Part shown: in pieces, positions 27,523-35,527 of the stretch | Numbering within the stretch: position 1 is the first letter of the stretch | Layout of the letters: each line of letters begins with the position of its first letter | Origin: Alphaproteobacteria bacterium | GTDB taxonomy: Bacteria; Pseudomonadota; Alphaproteobacteria; ATCC43930; CGMCC-115725 | Direction: 5' to 3' | Assembly: GCA_030041335.1 (NCBI GenBank) | Contig: JASHOB010000003.1 | Span: 1-64,000, forward strand | Length of the DNA stretch: 64,000 bases | Notes under the pieces: generated by a model | The model's input: only the letters and a program-made list of their open reading frames with translations | Database searches by the model: none | Told to the model about the DNA's origin: nothing | Position numbers and translations under genes: made by a program

Positions 27523-28146
27523 GTGGAACATCGAACGCCTGCAATTTTTATCGCCGACTCGCTCGGCCTTGATTTCTTGAACTCGATCGCCACGCCGGTC
27601 GATACTCCCGTCGATTGGCTCGACAACGGCGAGGGGCTCTCAAGGTGGTTGGCTCAAGCGAAGCTTGTGCCGCCAGAAGCATTGGAGGCGTTAAAGGCGC
27701 GCGCAATGCCGGGTGAACTGGACGAGGTTGCTGCTCAAGCTCGTGGCTTGCGCGAGTGGTTCAGAAAATTTGTCACAAAGCACATGGGTCGACCGCTGCC
27801 GCCTAAAGCGCTGCAAGAACTGGGGCCTTTGAACAAGCTTCTGCAACGCGATGAGACATTCAGCCAGATATCGCGTCAGCGTGAGCGCGATGGAGGCCGC
27901 TTCGAATTGCGAGTCATGCGGCACTGGCAATCTTCTGAATCTTTATTGCTGCCGATCGCGGAAGAGCTGGCGAAGTTCGTGTGTGAGGAAGATTTCGCCA
28001 GTGTGAAAGCTTGCGAAGGACGTAGCTGCACGCTGGTATTTGCCGACCATACGCGAGGGCGAGCGAGACGATGGTGCAGCATGGCCGTCTGCGGTAATCG
28101 CGCCAAACAAGCTGCACACCGCAACCGGATCAAGAAGAAGCGCTGA
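27523..28146 (+). CDS. CGNR zinc-finger (ABATE domain) regulator
   Basis: This 207-residue protein has an N-terminal ABATE-type domain (ADSLGLDFLNSIATP, WLDNGEGLSRWLAQA) that is thought to sense a ligand. The C-terminal zinc finger reads CEGRSC, then CSMAVCGNR, giving two C-x4-C pairs and the family CGNR box. The basic tail AAHRNRIKKKR would contact DNA. The GTG start at 27523 follows the repeat-rich region, so autoregulation and control of the divergent hydrolases are likely. The haloacid dehalogenase gene follows after 42 bases. Confidence 0.85.
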   Translation: MEHRTPAIFIADSLGLDFLNSIATPVDTPVDWLDNGEGLSRWLAQAKLVPPEALEALKARAMPGELDEVAAQARGLREWFRKFVTKHMGRPLPPKALQELGPLNKLLQRDETFSQISRQRERDGGRFELRVMRHWQSSESLLLPIAEELAKFVCEEDFASVKACEGRSCTLVFADHTRGRARRWCSMAVCGNRAKQAAHRNRIKKKR

Positions 28147-28188
28147 CAAGCTGACGAATCTAGACTGGGACAACACAAGGAGGCTAAC

Positions 28189-28869
28189 GTGGCCGCTCTG
28201 CCCCTCATCGTTTTCGATGTAAACGAGACGCTACTCGATCTTGGAGCGATGGAGCCCACCTTTGAGCGCATTTTTGGCGACAGGGGCGCCATGCGCCTAT
28301 GGTTCGCCAACCTCATCCTGTACTCGGCGGCGCTGACCGTGGCCGGCTGCTATGTGCCGTTCACCGATATTGGCGCGGCCGTGATGAAAATGCTGGCGGA
28401 CACGCGCGGCATTAAGATCACTGACACGGACAAGAAGGACCTGACGGACAAGTTCTCTACCATGCCGCCCTACCAAGAGGTTCCGGCCGCGCTGCGCAAG
28501 CTTCGCATTGCGGGTTTCCGCCTCTTTTGCCTCACCGACAATCTGCTTGAAGTGCAAACCCGCCAGCTTACGCACGGCGGCATCGTCGATCTGTTCGAAC
28601 GGCGCTTCAGCGCGGACGGCGCCAAACACCACAAGCCGTCGCGGCAGGCCTATGCTTATGTCGAAAAAGAACTTGGTGCTAAGCCCGCCGAACTGTGCAT
28701 GATCGCCTGCCACACTTGGGACACGCTCGGCGCGGTCGCGGCGGGCTGGCAAGCCGCGCTGATCAAGCGAGTCGGCAACGACGTGCTCGACGTCGGCCCG
28801 CAGCCAAACATAGTCGGCAACGACCTCAACGACGTCGCCGATCAGCTCATCGCCCGGCACAAAGCCTAG
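28189..28869 (+). CDS. Haloacid dehalogenase, type II (HAD)
   Basis: A 226-residue HAD-superfamily protein of the L-2-haloacid dehalogenase type, which hydrolyses 2-haloalkanoic acids. The nucleophile Asp10 is in IVFDVNETLLD. Motif III Lys is in KHHKPSRQAYAYVEKEL, and MIACHTWDTLGAVAAGW is the motif IV region. The usual SSNG-type motif II reads CLTDNL, a departure that leaves the exact substrate uncertain. The GTG start follows AAGGAGG. It probably forms an operon with the CGNR regulator and could act after the haloalkane dehalogenase-like enzyme elsewhere in the window. Confidence 0.82.
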   Translation: MAALPLIVFDVNETLLDLGAMEPTFERIFGDRGAMRLWFANLILYSAALTVAGCYVPFTDIGAAVMKMLADTRGIKITDTDKKDLTDKFSTMPPYQEVPAALRKLRIAGFRLFCLTDNLLEVQTRQLTHGGIVDLFERRFSADGAKHHKPSRQAYAYVEKELGAKPAELCMIACHTWDTLGAVAAGWQAALIKRVGNDVLDVGPQPNIVGNDLNDVADQLIARHKA

Positions 28870-29010
28870 TCTGCTAGTCATTGCACGCTAAAGGTTCAGA
28901 AAGCCGATGGTAAGCATGGAGTAGGCAATGCCCGGTTTGGGTCGAAAGCGGCTGTAGCGCGCAGCATCCCCGCCTGATACCCGGACCTCGGACGCCCCTC
29001 ATGCAACCGA

Positions 29011-29298
29011 TCAAAATCCGTGCAGGGGAACTGAAAGTCCGACCCGTTGACGGATCGCCCGCCACGGCTTCTCCAGGTTGACGAACGCCGCGCCGGGTCT
29101 GGCGCCTGCGATGACATAGGGGTTTCCGGCGAGCTGCGGCGGCGCTGCCAGACTGCCAACGCCGGTGGCGGTAGATGCAGCGTCTTGGCGCCTGTCTTGT
29201 TGTCGGTCAACCGAGCTTCGCGGCGGCCAAAATCGCGATCCATTCCCAGCGAAGCCCTAGCACTTCGCCGAGCCGGTGCGCGGCGGGGGCCAGCGTAG
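29011..29298 (-). pseudogene. Tyrosine recombinase (phage-type integrase) remnant
   Basis: Three minus-strand frames in succession spell an integrase catalytic domain. The first gives HRLGEVLGLRWEWI, which contains the box I arginine. After a shift comes DFGRREARLTDNKTGAKTLH, and after another shift LAGNPYVIAGARPGAAFVNL continuing to a stop at 29011. The box II His-x-x-Arg and tyrosine are gone. At least two frameshifts and truncation show a dead gene from a mobile element. The bases from 28870 to 29010 hold nothing else recognisable. Confidence 0.75.
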
Positions 29299-29375
29299 GA
29301 CGCCTTCGTTAGAAACTGGTTGACTCGCGGCAGGTCAGCGTGAATCAGTCCATAATCAACGGAAGGAGGTCGCCA

Positions 29376-29789
29376 ATGGGGGAGTCAACGACACTTGAGC
29401 CGCTGAACCAGGGCATGAAGCTTGCGATCTCGACCGCCAACGACGCGCATTACGTGCCCGGACGGCGGCATTTCTTCCAATACCGTGATCTCGGCGTCAC
29501 CGAGGCGACCGGCGGCAAGATGCGGGCCCAGGTGACTTCGGCAAAGACGGCCATGGACCGCGAGACCGGATGGCACTACCACACCTGCGACATGCAGTTC
29601 GTCTATATTCTGAGGGGCTGGGTAGATCTCGAATTCGCGGGCGGCAAGAAAACGCGATTCGGCGCCGGCGACAGCGTGATGATTCCCGGCGGCCTGCCGC
29701 ATCAGGAGACCGCCACATCCGACGACCTCGAACTCATCGAGGTCTCCGTGCCGGCCGAGATGGGCACCGAAGCTTGCAATCCGGCGTGA
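29376..29789 (+). CDS. Cupin domain protein
   Basis: A single-domain cupin of 137 residues. The first cupin motif supplies metal-binding His residues in GWHYHTCDMQFVYILRG, and the second reads GDSVMIPGGLPHQETA. The conserved first-motif glutamate is replaced by Gln (DMQFVY), which may alter metal binding. ATG 29376 is set by GGAAGGAGG; an upstream GTG at 29340 in the same frame is less likely. It stands alone beside integrase debris, so its role is unknown. Confidence 0.8.
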   Translation: MGESTTLEPLNQGMKLAISTANDAHYVPGRRHFFQYRDLGVTEATGGKMRAQVTSAKTAMDRETGWHYHTCDMQFVYILRGWVDLEFAGGKKTRFGAGDSVMIPGGLPHQETATSDDLELIEVSVPAEMGTEACNPA

Positions 29790-29961
29790 AGTGGGGTACC
29801 GCCGCAGCCGGCGTCAGCCCCACCCCCTCGGCGCCCATTCCCCCACCTGTGTTGGACCGGCTCGTTAGCGCGTCATCACGTCGGCGGCGGAGAGAGGCGC
29901 CGCGCTTTTACCCATCGCCGATCAGCGGCGGCACAGGAGCCTTGATGTGCTGGGGATTACG
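29790..29961. other. Intergenic debris
   Basis: No ribosome site or recognisable frame is present after the cupin gene. The stretch joins a zone of gene remnants that continues to about 30560. Confidence 0.4.
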
Positions 29962-30135
29962 TCACACGCAAACGTCATCATATTTCCCGCCCGCAATCGA
30001 AGCGCCTTGAAGCAATCGCAGTATCCGTGGCCTGAAGGTGTTAGCGAAAGTGTTCGTAGCTGCCAGCAGCCAGTCGAGTTGGGTGGCCTCTTGTTCTTGT
30101 GTCCAGTCGCCCGGAAACTGCCGCCTGGCTTCCAC
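29962..30135 (-). CDS. Small possible coding frame, 57 aa
   Basis: A GTG at 30135 opens a frame with non-random composition, including RRQFPGDWTQEQEATQLDWL and TNTFANTFRPRI. I do not recognise it. It lies immediately downstream of the JAB-domain remnant on the same strand and may be part of the same broken gene or the next gene of that operon. No ribosome site is visible, so it may be a fragment. Confidence 0.3.
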   Translation of the reverse strand: MEARRQFPGDWTQEQEATQLDWLLAATNTFANTFRPRILRLLQGASIAGGKYDDVCV

Positions 30136-30147
30136 CTAATGCACGTC

Positions 30148-30392
30148 GCCAGGCGCGTTCGAGCAAGGGCTCGATGAATTCAGGGGCAGCTCACGCGCTG
30201 CGCGGTGCGCACGGTGCAGACTTCCTACGGCACCGGCTCAACCGCGCGGACCAGACGTCGGTGGCGGCGGTCGCCGTCGCAGTGCCCGCACGGCAGGATG
30301 GCCACGGCTTCCTTGCCATCGTCGGGGAACAGGAACTGTTTGAGGCGGTCGTGCTGTTCGCCCGTCACGCTGAGGCTGACCGGGACGTTCAT
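30148..30392 (-). pseudogene. JAB/MPN-domain (Mov34-type) protein N-terminal remnant
   Basis: The frame starting at ATG 30392 gives MNVPVSLSVTGEQHDRLKQF, then KEAVAILPCGHCDGDRRHR, and stops at 30225. This is the N-terminal pattern I associate with JAB-domain proteins fused or linked to ThiF-type E1 enzymes in rhizobial ubiquitin-like operons. After the stop, other frames give CTVRTAQRVSCP and EFIEPLLERAW, which continue the family pattern. The metal-binding HSHP box is absent. It is a truncated, frameshifted gene. Confidence 0.5.
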
Positions 30393-30562
30393 TTGCCGAA
30401 CTCCCGCTCAAGCCAGTCGTCGATCAGGATGACGTGGCTGCCTGCCTGTCTCCCGATCAACCGGTCAAGGTCATGATAATCGGCCAGAACGGCGAGATTA
30501 GGCTCCCTGGGGCCGGCAAAGGTCGACCTCCCATCATGCGCAGAGGAATTGTGGGTTGTCAC
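30389..30562 (-). pseudogene. Fragment upstream of the JAB remnant
   Basis: The frame ends LADYHDLDRLIGRQAGSHVI and then LIDDWLEREFGK, with its TGA overlapping the ATG of the JAB remnant (ATGA). The coupling is typical of an operon. Its own start is not identifiable. I do not recognise the protein. Confidence 0.35.
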
Positions 30563-30669
30563 ATCGCATCATCGTCTAATCGAATGCGAATTGATGAGTT
30601 GTGGTAGGGGCCCAGCCAGCCGGACTCGACCGATCCAACATACTGGGCGCGCCGGAGGTACGAATGGCA

Positions 30670-31356
30670 TCACTTGGCTCCGGCGAGAATATTGATCGCG
30701 CCGCCGGCCACCCCTGTCAGAGTAACGACGGATATTGCGGCTTGCAGCAGCATCAGCATCTTGGCGCGTCGGGTAAGCGGCAGAGTGTCGGTCGGGCTGA
30801 ACGCGAAGCTCGTTGTGAAGGCAACGAACAAATAGTCGGCGTAGCGGGGAACCCAGCCGTCATAGTGTGGCAGAGGGCTGCTTCGCTGGGGGAAGAGGAA
30901 ATCCCACGGCTCGTCGGCGCGCGAATCATTTTCGATCCCGGGGGGATCGATGAGCCAATACCAGACTGAAAAAATCAAGATGTTCGAAATCGCCATTAGC
31001 ACGACATCGAGCATTAGCGCGTTGACCGCCTCCGACGCGCCCTCGAACAGCGCAGAGATCAGGGAGCTTGTCTGCATGAGCAAGGCTATCGTGAAAAGGG
31101 CGTTGGCAATGACGATCAGTTGAAACAGCGCGTGTTTCCGTCTCAGCGCCCACAGGAATGCCATCAGGACGACGAGGACAAACCGCAGGATGACAAAAGA
31201 GGTTGCGATGCCGGACCGGTCGCTAGGGAGTAGAGCGCGCAACTCACCGAACGCCATTGTGTATGAAATCGCGGTTTGCCCAAGTGAGATAGCGAGCATG
31301 ATCAGTATCACCAGTGCAAGCCATGGGCCGCGATCTCGAAAAAACGTCGTTGTCAT
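30670..31356 (-). CDS. Inner-membrane protein with C-terminal ion-channel-like segment
   Basis: This 228-residue protein has about six hydrophobic segments, the first being WLALVILIMLAISLGQTAIS. The C-terminal part reads YADYLFVAFTTSFAFSPTDT, followed by LTRRAKMLMLLQAAIS, a pattern recurring in bacterial membrane proteins related to DUF1345 and to two-segment ion channels. A soluble loop WDFLFPQRSSPLPHYDGW lies between. The start ATG 31356 follows GGGGG; a longer in-frame upstream extension belongs to debris. The function is unknown. Confidence 0.65.
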   Translation of the reverse strand: MTTTFFRDRGPWLALVILIMLAISLGQTAISYTMAFGELRALLPSDRSGIATSFVILRFVLVVLMAFLWALRRKHALFQLIVIANALFTIALLMQTSSLISALFEGASEAVNALMLDVVLMAISNILIFSVWYWLIDPPGIENDSRADEPWDFLFPQRSSPLPHYDGWVPRYADYLFVAFTTSFAFSPTDTLPLTRRAKMLMLLQAAISVVTLTGVAGGAINILAGAK

Positions 31357-31460
31357 GTTCAATTCCCCCTCGGCCAAACAACGAGCGGGGCCAGTCACTA
31401 CGGGTAACATTGCCCCCGCAGCGCCAGAAGATACAGCAGTCGGCGTCGGTCGCACCCAAA

Positions 31461-31532
31461 TCACAGCCCAGGTTCGATGCCGATGTCGTCGCCCCAAATA
31501 ACGAAGATATTCGGCTTGTCGGTTTTGGGCAT
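31461..31532 (-). pseudogene. Arylsulfatase N-terminal remnant
   Basis: The frame from ATG 31532 reads MPKTDKPNIFVIWGDDIGIE and stops four residues later. This is the highly conserved start of type I sulfatases, including the first metal-binding Asp pair, with a GAGGAAGGG ribosome site kept. Everything else, including the Cys/Ser-x-Pro-x-Arg active site, is missing. Confidence 0.65.
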
Positions 31533-31811
31533 TTCCCTTCCTCGACTGATCGTCCTCGTCGCGACATGCGATCGGCGGCCATGAATTCCGCCATTCTCGT
31601 TCACGCAATCAAAATAGGCGCGGGCGCCATCATCGCTCTGTTTGAACGATCCAATAGCGGTCATCGAGGTGATCGCGCCGACAGGAATGGGCTTGCCCGT
31701 CGCCTTTTGGCCTGTGTTTTCGCCGTAGTCCACTTTTGCGAACGCTTGTCCCGAAAGGAATGGTAAGCCGCTAAAACACAGTGCGACGACCAATGTGATA
31801 ACGCGCGGCAT
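31533..31811 (-). pseudogene. Branched-chain amino-acid-type ABC binding protein remnant
   Basis: From ATG 31811 there is a signal peptide (VALCFSGLPFLSGQAFA) followed by GKPIPVGAITSMTAIGSF and DDGARAYFDCVNENGGIHGR, the start of a Peripla_BP_6 (LivJ-like) protein. After about 85 residues the family pattern is lost and the frame runs straight into the sulfatase remnant. About three quarters of the gene is gone. Confidence 0.65.
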
Positions 31812-31961
31812 CGTTTCCCCCTTATTGAGTCTTCTCGGTTCATCCTTAGCTTGGAGAGGGAAACTGGGGCTACGCCAATTTCTGCTCACCGAGCATCGAA
31901 TGGCATACGGGAAGCGCGTCACGATTTGCAACGTGCGACCGCCGGACGGTTCCACCAAAGA

Positions 31962-33116
31962 TTAGCCGACGGGACCCTTTATCAGTGCATGTGCCGCCCG
32001 ACGCAATCCCGCCTGTTCGAGACGCGGCATCACTTCCGCGCCAAAGCGGCGGAGCATCTTCTCCGGCTCCAGCGCGGTCAGCAGGAAGCCGCTCAAGCCG
32101 GCGGCCGACAGGCCGATCAATTTCCGCGCCACCGTCTCGGCCGAGCCAACCAATTCAAAGCCGCCGCCGGCCGCCCAATTGCGGCGCATGACGAATAATT
32201 GTTCCGGCCGCAGCGCTGGCATGCCTTCGGAGAGTTCGTCCACCCAGGCCTTGACCCATACAGGGTCCGCGCGTTCCTCGGCGTAGGAATTGAGATACGC
32301 CCGTGCGTGCGCATCGGTGTCGCCGATCACGACGTAGCCGTGCGTCCAGACCTGGATGTCGCGCCGGAACTCGGTCCGCGCCAGATTATGATAAGCCGCG
32401 ATTTGCGGCGCCCAACTGTCCTCTTGGTCCCGCAGCAGCGTGAACACCAGATCGGCATGGCGCGTGGCGAAGCGCCGGCCGCGGTCGGACAGGCCGGCAT
32501 TCATGATCGGCGGGTGGGGCGCCTGGAGGGGCTTCGGCAGCGAAACGCCTTTCCGCACCTGGTAGAAGCGCCCGGTGAATTCAAATTCGTCCTGCTCGAC
32601 CCAGAACCGCTTCAGCACCTCGAGAAACTCCTCGGCATGCGCGTAACGCGTCGCCGGGTCTTCGATGTCGCGGCCGAACTGGCCGAAAGCATGGCGCGAA
32701 CTGCCGGCGACGATGTTCAGGGCGACGCGCCCGTTGGTGATGTGGTCGATCGTCGCCGCGGCTTTCGCGACGAACGCGGGATTGGTGAGTTGCGCGTGGA
32801 AGGTCGCGATGACGGCGGGACCATCGACCGCCGCGCCGATCCCGGCGCACCAGGAGAAGGCCTCGAACTCGCGGTTGGCGAGGTGCCGGCCGTCGCCGTC
32901 GATGGGCGCGCGCCAGACGGCGAAACTCACCACCGCCTCGAAGCCGAGCTCGGCCGCGAGCGCCGCCAAGTTACGCGACCGCGGCCACTCGGCGACGAAA
33001 CGCTCGAGCGCCGCTGTCATTTGCGGGCCATTGCCGTTGTAGCCGAAGATGCCGAGCTTCAGCTTGTTGTCATTAAACAGCGGGTTGGTGGCATTCGCTT
33101 GGATCGTCATGATCAT
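31962..33116 (-). CDS. LLM class flavin-dependent monooxygenase
   Basis: A 384-residue luciferase-like monooxygenase of the alkanesulfonate/dimethylsulfone group, which uses FMNH2 and O2. Family landmarks are KLGIFGYNGNG near the start, AGIGAAVDGPAVIATFHAQL, ATIDHITNGRVALNIVAGS and RYAHAEEFLEVLKRFW. A flavin reductase is needed but none is nearby. Sulfonate or sulfone use is a family inference, in line with the sulfatase remnant next to it. A LysR remnant lies divergently and may once have regulated it. The start 33116 lacks a strong ribosome site; ATG 33110 is an alternative. Confidence 0.88.
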   Translation of the reverse strand: MIMTIQANATNPLFNDNKLKLGIFGYNGNGPQMTAALERFVAEWPRSRNLAALAAELGFEAVVSFAVWRAPIDGDGRHLANREFEAFSWCAGIGAAVDGPAVIATFHAQLTNPAFVAKAAATIDHITNGRVALNIVAGSSRHAFGQFGRDIEDPATRYAHAEEFLEVLKRFWVEQDEFEFTGRFYQVRKGVSLPKPLQAPHPPIMNAGLSDRGRRFATRHADLVFTLLRDQEDSWAPQIAAYHNLARTEFRRDIQVWTHGYVVIGDTDAHARAYLNSYAEERADPVWVKAWVDELSEGMPALRPEQLFVMRRNWAAGGGFELVGSAETVARKLIGLSAAGLSGFLLTALEPEKMLRRFGAEVMPRLEQAGLRRAAHALIKGPVG

Positions 33117-33177
33117 TTGTGACTTTCAATCGGAAGACATTCTTTAAATCCTGGATTGCTGGTGCGCCTATACCGAA

Positions 33178-33369
33178 TTGGTCTTGCCGATGTTAGGCGG
33201 CGACCTGCAGTTTAAGCAGCTGCGTCAGCTCGCGGCGGTTTCGGAAAAGAAAAGCATTCGCGCCCCGGCCAAGCGGCTTGCAATCCCCCAGCCCGCCTTG
33301 AGCCGAAGCATACGCAATCTCGAAGAGGCGCTCGGGCTTGCCGTGGTCGAGCGCGGACCGCGGCGTTGA
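33178..33369 (+). pseudogene. LysR-family regulator N-terminal remnant
   Basis: The frame begins at TTG 33178 and encodes the LysR helix-turn-helix: LQFKQLRQLAAVSEKKSI, then PQPALSRSIRNLEEALG, ending VVERGPRR at a stop. A one-base shift near 33365 would continue GVEV as in the family, after which the pattern is lost. The ligand-binding domain is missing. It is divergent to the LLM gene, the usual LysR target arrangement. Confidence 0.75.
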
Positions 33370-33704
33370 GGTTCACCATCGCCTACCTTCGCATGGCCGG
33401 AATGCCTCTCGGTGAGCATCCTCTTCCATGCGATTGCACACGGAGGTTTTCGGTCGGCTTCAGCTGACGACATCGGCGCCGTACAGGGTGCAGGCGGGCT
33501 CCCTCCGATCGCTTTTCTATTGAGCGGCAGACGGCGCAGTCGCCGAACGGGTGGTTAGTGCATGCAGTTGTCCTTGGCAGACTCCGTACCTCCTACTGGC
33601 ATCCTGCCCGGGTTCGCATAGATGTGATTGGCGACTTTGGGTGGCCACTTTTAGTCTTCCCGCGGCATCTGTAGCCACTGAAAACAACTAATAGGGGAAA
33701 CGCA
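33370..33704. other. Decayed sequence after the LysR remnant
   Basis: No coherent frame is seen. The right end holds AGGGGAAA, the ribosome site of the DoxX gene. Confidence 0.45.
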
Positions 33705-34136
33705 ATGGACAATCTGCGAAGGTATGCCATTCCGCTGGCACGTTTGTTGTTGGCCAGCCTGTTCATATGGTCCGGCTGGACCAAACTTTTCGATTTCGGC
33801 CCGGCAGGTACGGCAGGGTTTTTCGCCAGCAACGGCGTGCCGGTTCCGGCGGTGGCGGCTTGGATCGCCATTATCGTTGAATTGGGCGGTGGTATTTTGA
33901 TCCTCATCGGTCTGCAGGCTCGGTGGGTTGCGCTCGCTCTTGCGGTCTGGTGCTTGGTCACTGGGTTCGGTTGGCACCTTCCTGCCACTGCGAAGATGCA
34001 CGACATGACTAACTTCTACAAAAATCTGACCATGGCCGGTGGTTTCCTCTACGTGTTCATTTACGGCGCCGGGGTATTAAGCCTCGACCGCATGATGGGC
34101 ACCGATAAGACGATGGGTGCCGAAAAGACGGCATAG
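33705..34136 (+). CDS. DoxX family membrane protein
   Basis: A 143-residue inner-membrane protein with four hydrophobic segments. The first reads ARLLLASLFIWSGWTKLFDF, the DoxX signature, and the second pair carries GVPVPAVAAWIAIIVELGGG. Bacterial DoxX proteins are linked with oxidoreductase complexes and thiol or respiratory functions, but the biochemical role is often unknown. The Asp/Lys-rich tail LDRMMGTDKTMGAEKTA is soluble. ATG 33705 follows AGGGGAAA. It has no operon partner. Confidence 0.85.
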   Translation: MDNLRRYAIPLARLLLASLFIWSGWTKLFDFGPAGTAGFFASNGVPVPAVAAWIAIIVELGGGILILIGLQARWVALALAVWCLVTGFGWHLPATAKMHDMTNFYKNLTMAGGFLYVFIYGAGVLSLDRMMGTDKTMGAEKTA

Positions 34137-34231
34137 GGGCGGTCGGGTCGGGTTGCGAACGGCACCCTGTTTTGAGCGGACACCTACCTTCGGTCGCAGG
34201 GGCTAGGGACAAGGCTAAACATACGCGGATG

Positions 34232-34558
34232 TCACGACGATCGAAGATTGAAGTGATTTGGCAGCGTGGCACGTCGACGCCGTTTCTCGACAGAGCAAAG
34301 GAGAACCCGAAGGCAATCAATATGGCCCGGCTCTCTTAGAGTAAGTTCGCCGTCTGGTGTTTTCGCCCTGGCGCATCCCGCCGGTATGATCGCCCCGACG
34401 CCGACTGATAGCAGCGGCCACCTGGCACCACATCTGCTGCAGCGGCTACGCGCCACAAAGTCAGATGTGCGATAATTCTCACCGAGCTCGCGCAACAGCG
34501 CCTCCAGATCGACGGTTGCCCAGTGGTGGCAACCCATGGCGTCGCAGCAGACGGTCAT
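34232..34558 (-). CDS. Putative zinc-ribbon small protein, 108 aa
   Basis: The first 50 residues show MTVCCDAMGCHHWATVDLEA followed by LLRELGENYRTSDF and RSRCSRCGARWP, which gives Cys pairs suited to binding one zinc ion. Short proteins with this layout recur in rhizobia. The second half has no clear pattern and could result from a frameshift, so the natural protein may be shorter. No partner gene. Confidence 0.4.
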   Translation of the reverse strand: MTVCCDAMGCHHWATVDLEALLRELGENYRTSDFVARSRCSRCGARWPLLSVGVGAIIPAGCARAKTPDGELTLREPGHIDCLRVLLCSVEKRRRRATLPNHFNLRSS

Positions 34559-34642
34559 GTGGAGCCCAGCTGCGATGGTGCTACCGATAGTGCTGACTGG
34601 GGCGGGCGCTTGCGCGGCATGTTCACCGTTGCGCTTTTCATT

Positions 34643-35191
34643 TTAAAGGCCGCCCGGGGCTGGGGCGAGCTTAAGGGGTGGAGCGTTGACGGGTCGCGGG
34701 CGGTCGAGACGTGTGTAAAAGATTTCACAACGAAAGTTCCACGTGTTTGAGAGGACAATTCTGTTGTTGCGTTTCTCATCTATCCACTCAGTGTTATGCC
34801 CCCAAAAACCACCTTTTGGAGATTGTCCAAAAGTTGCATCCCTTAAAGGTTTTCCGTGAATGCGACTGAGAGTTTCAGACAAGCTATCACATTGATCGGG
34901 CCACTTAAGTTGCATCCGGATTTGAGCTAACCCGCCATCTTCAAAGTCAAGAACACCACCTTCGAAAACAATATTGCCGGTCGTGTAGGTGTCAAAAACC
35001 AGCCTTGCGTTCCGATCGAAGGCCTCCCCAGGGCGGGGTTTCCTATGTGGTATCTGGAAGCTTTTACCTACGTCTTCTACAGACATACCCCAGACAGCGC
35101 CTTGCCAGTCAGCGCATGCGCTCGCTGAGAAACCTAGAATCCCGGTCACGAGGGTCAGCGACACAACCATAGATTTCCAAATTGTGTTCAT
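34643..35191 (-). CDS. Secreted hypothetical protein, 182 aa
   Basis: A Sec signal peptide (MNTIWKSMVVSLTLVTGILG, then FSASACA) is followed by a mature domain starting DWQGAVWGMSVEDVGKSF. The remainder is strand-rich, with a single later Cys pair. The GxxWGMS start resembles small periplasmic proteins of unknown function. ATG 35191 is chosen because GGAGGCGGG precedes it and a signal peptide follows, although the frame is open further upstream into a remnant. Confidence 0.65.
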   Translation of the reverse strand: MNTIWKSMVVSLTLVTGILGFSASACADWQGAVWGMSVEDVGKSFQIPHRKPRPGEAFDRNARLVFDTYTTGNIVFEGGVLDFEDGGLAQIRMQLKWPDQCDSLSETLSRIHGKPLRDATFGQSPKGGFWGHNTEWIDEKRNNRIVLSNTWNFRCEIFYTRLDRPRPVNAPPLKLAPAPGGL

Positions 35192-35208
35192 CAACCCGCC
35201 TCCGCAAG

Positions 35209-35482
35209 ACGCCCACCGAATGTGAGCGGGGTTTTGACCTGAGTGGCCATCGCCCTGGGCCCATTCCTCGATCACCTTGCGCTGCTTGCGCACCGCGGTC
35301 AGCGGCTTCGCTATTTTGGCAGCACTGTCGATTTTGCATTCTCGCATCAGTACCGTGACGCGGCGGTCCCAGTCAGCCCCAAGATTCTTCGCGCGGGCAT
35401 TCAACGCCGTTCGCAGCACCAGCTCCTGCGGCGGCGGTTCGGCGAACCACGCGCGGAGGCGCTGATCGCCGACGTCGCCCAT
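35209..35482 (-). pseudogene. Remnant frame with DWDRRV/ECKID motif
   Basis: This minus-strand frame encodes LGADWDRRVTVLMRECKIDS within about 90 residues and runs without a stop into the secreted-protein gene. The same motif occurs, split by a frameshift, just upstream of 36753 (PDWDRRVAA, then KECKIDTTARE). Two copies with different damage indicate relics of one small gene family. Confidence 0.4.
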
Positions 35483-35527
35483 GGTCTCTCCTGTCCGGGC
35501 ACGCTCATCATGAGCTCTGCAACGTGT

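Noticed and set aside
32199-33122. A 307-residue plus-strand frame across the LLM monooxygenase gene
   Set aside because: It is the complement of a clear LLM gene and has no ribosome site or family motif.
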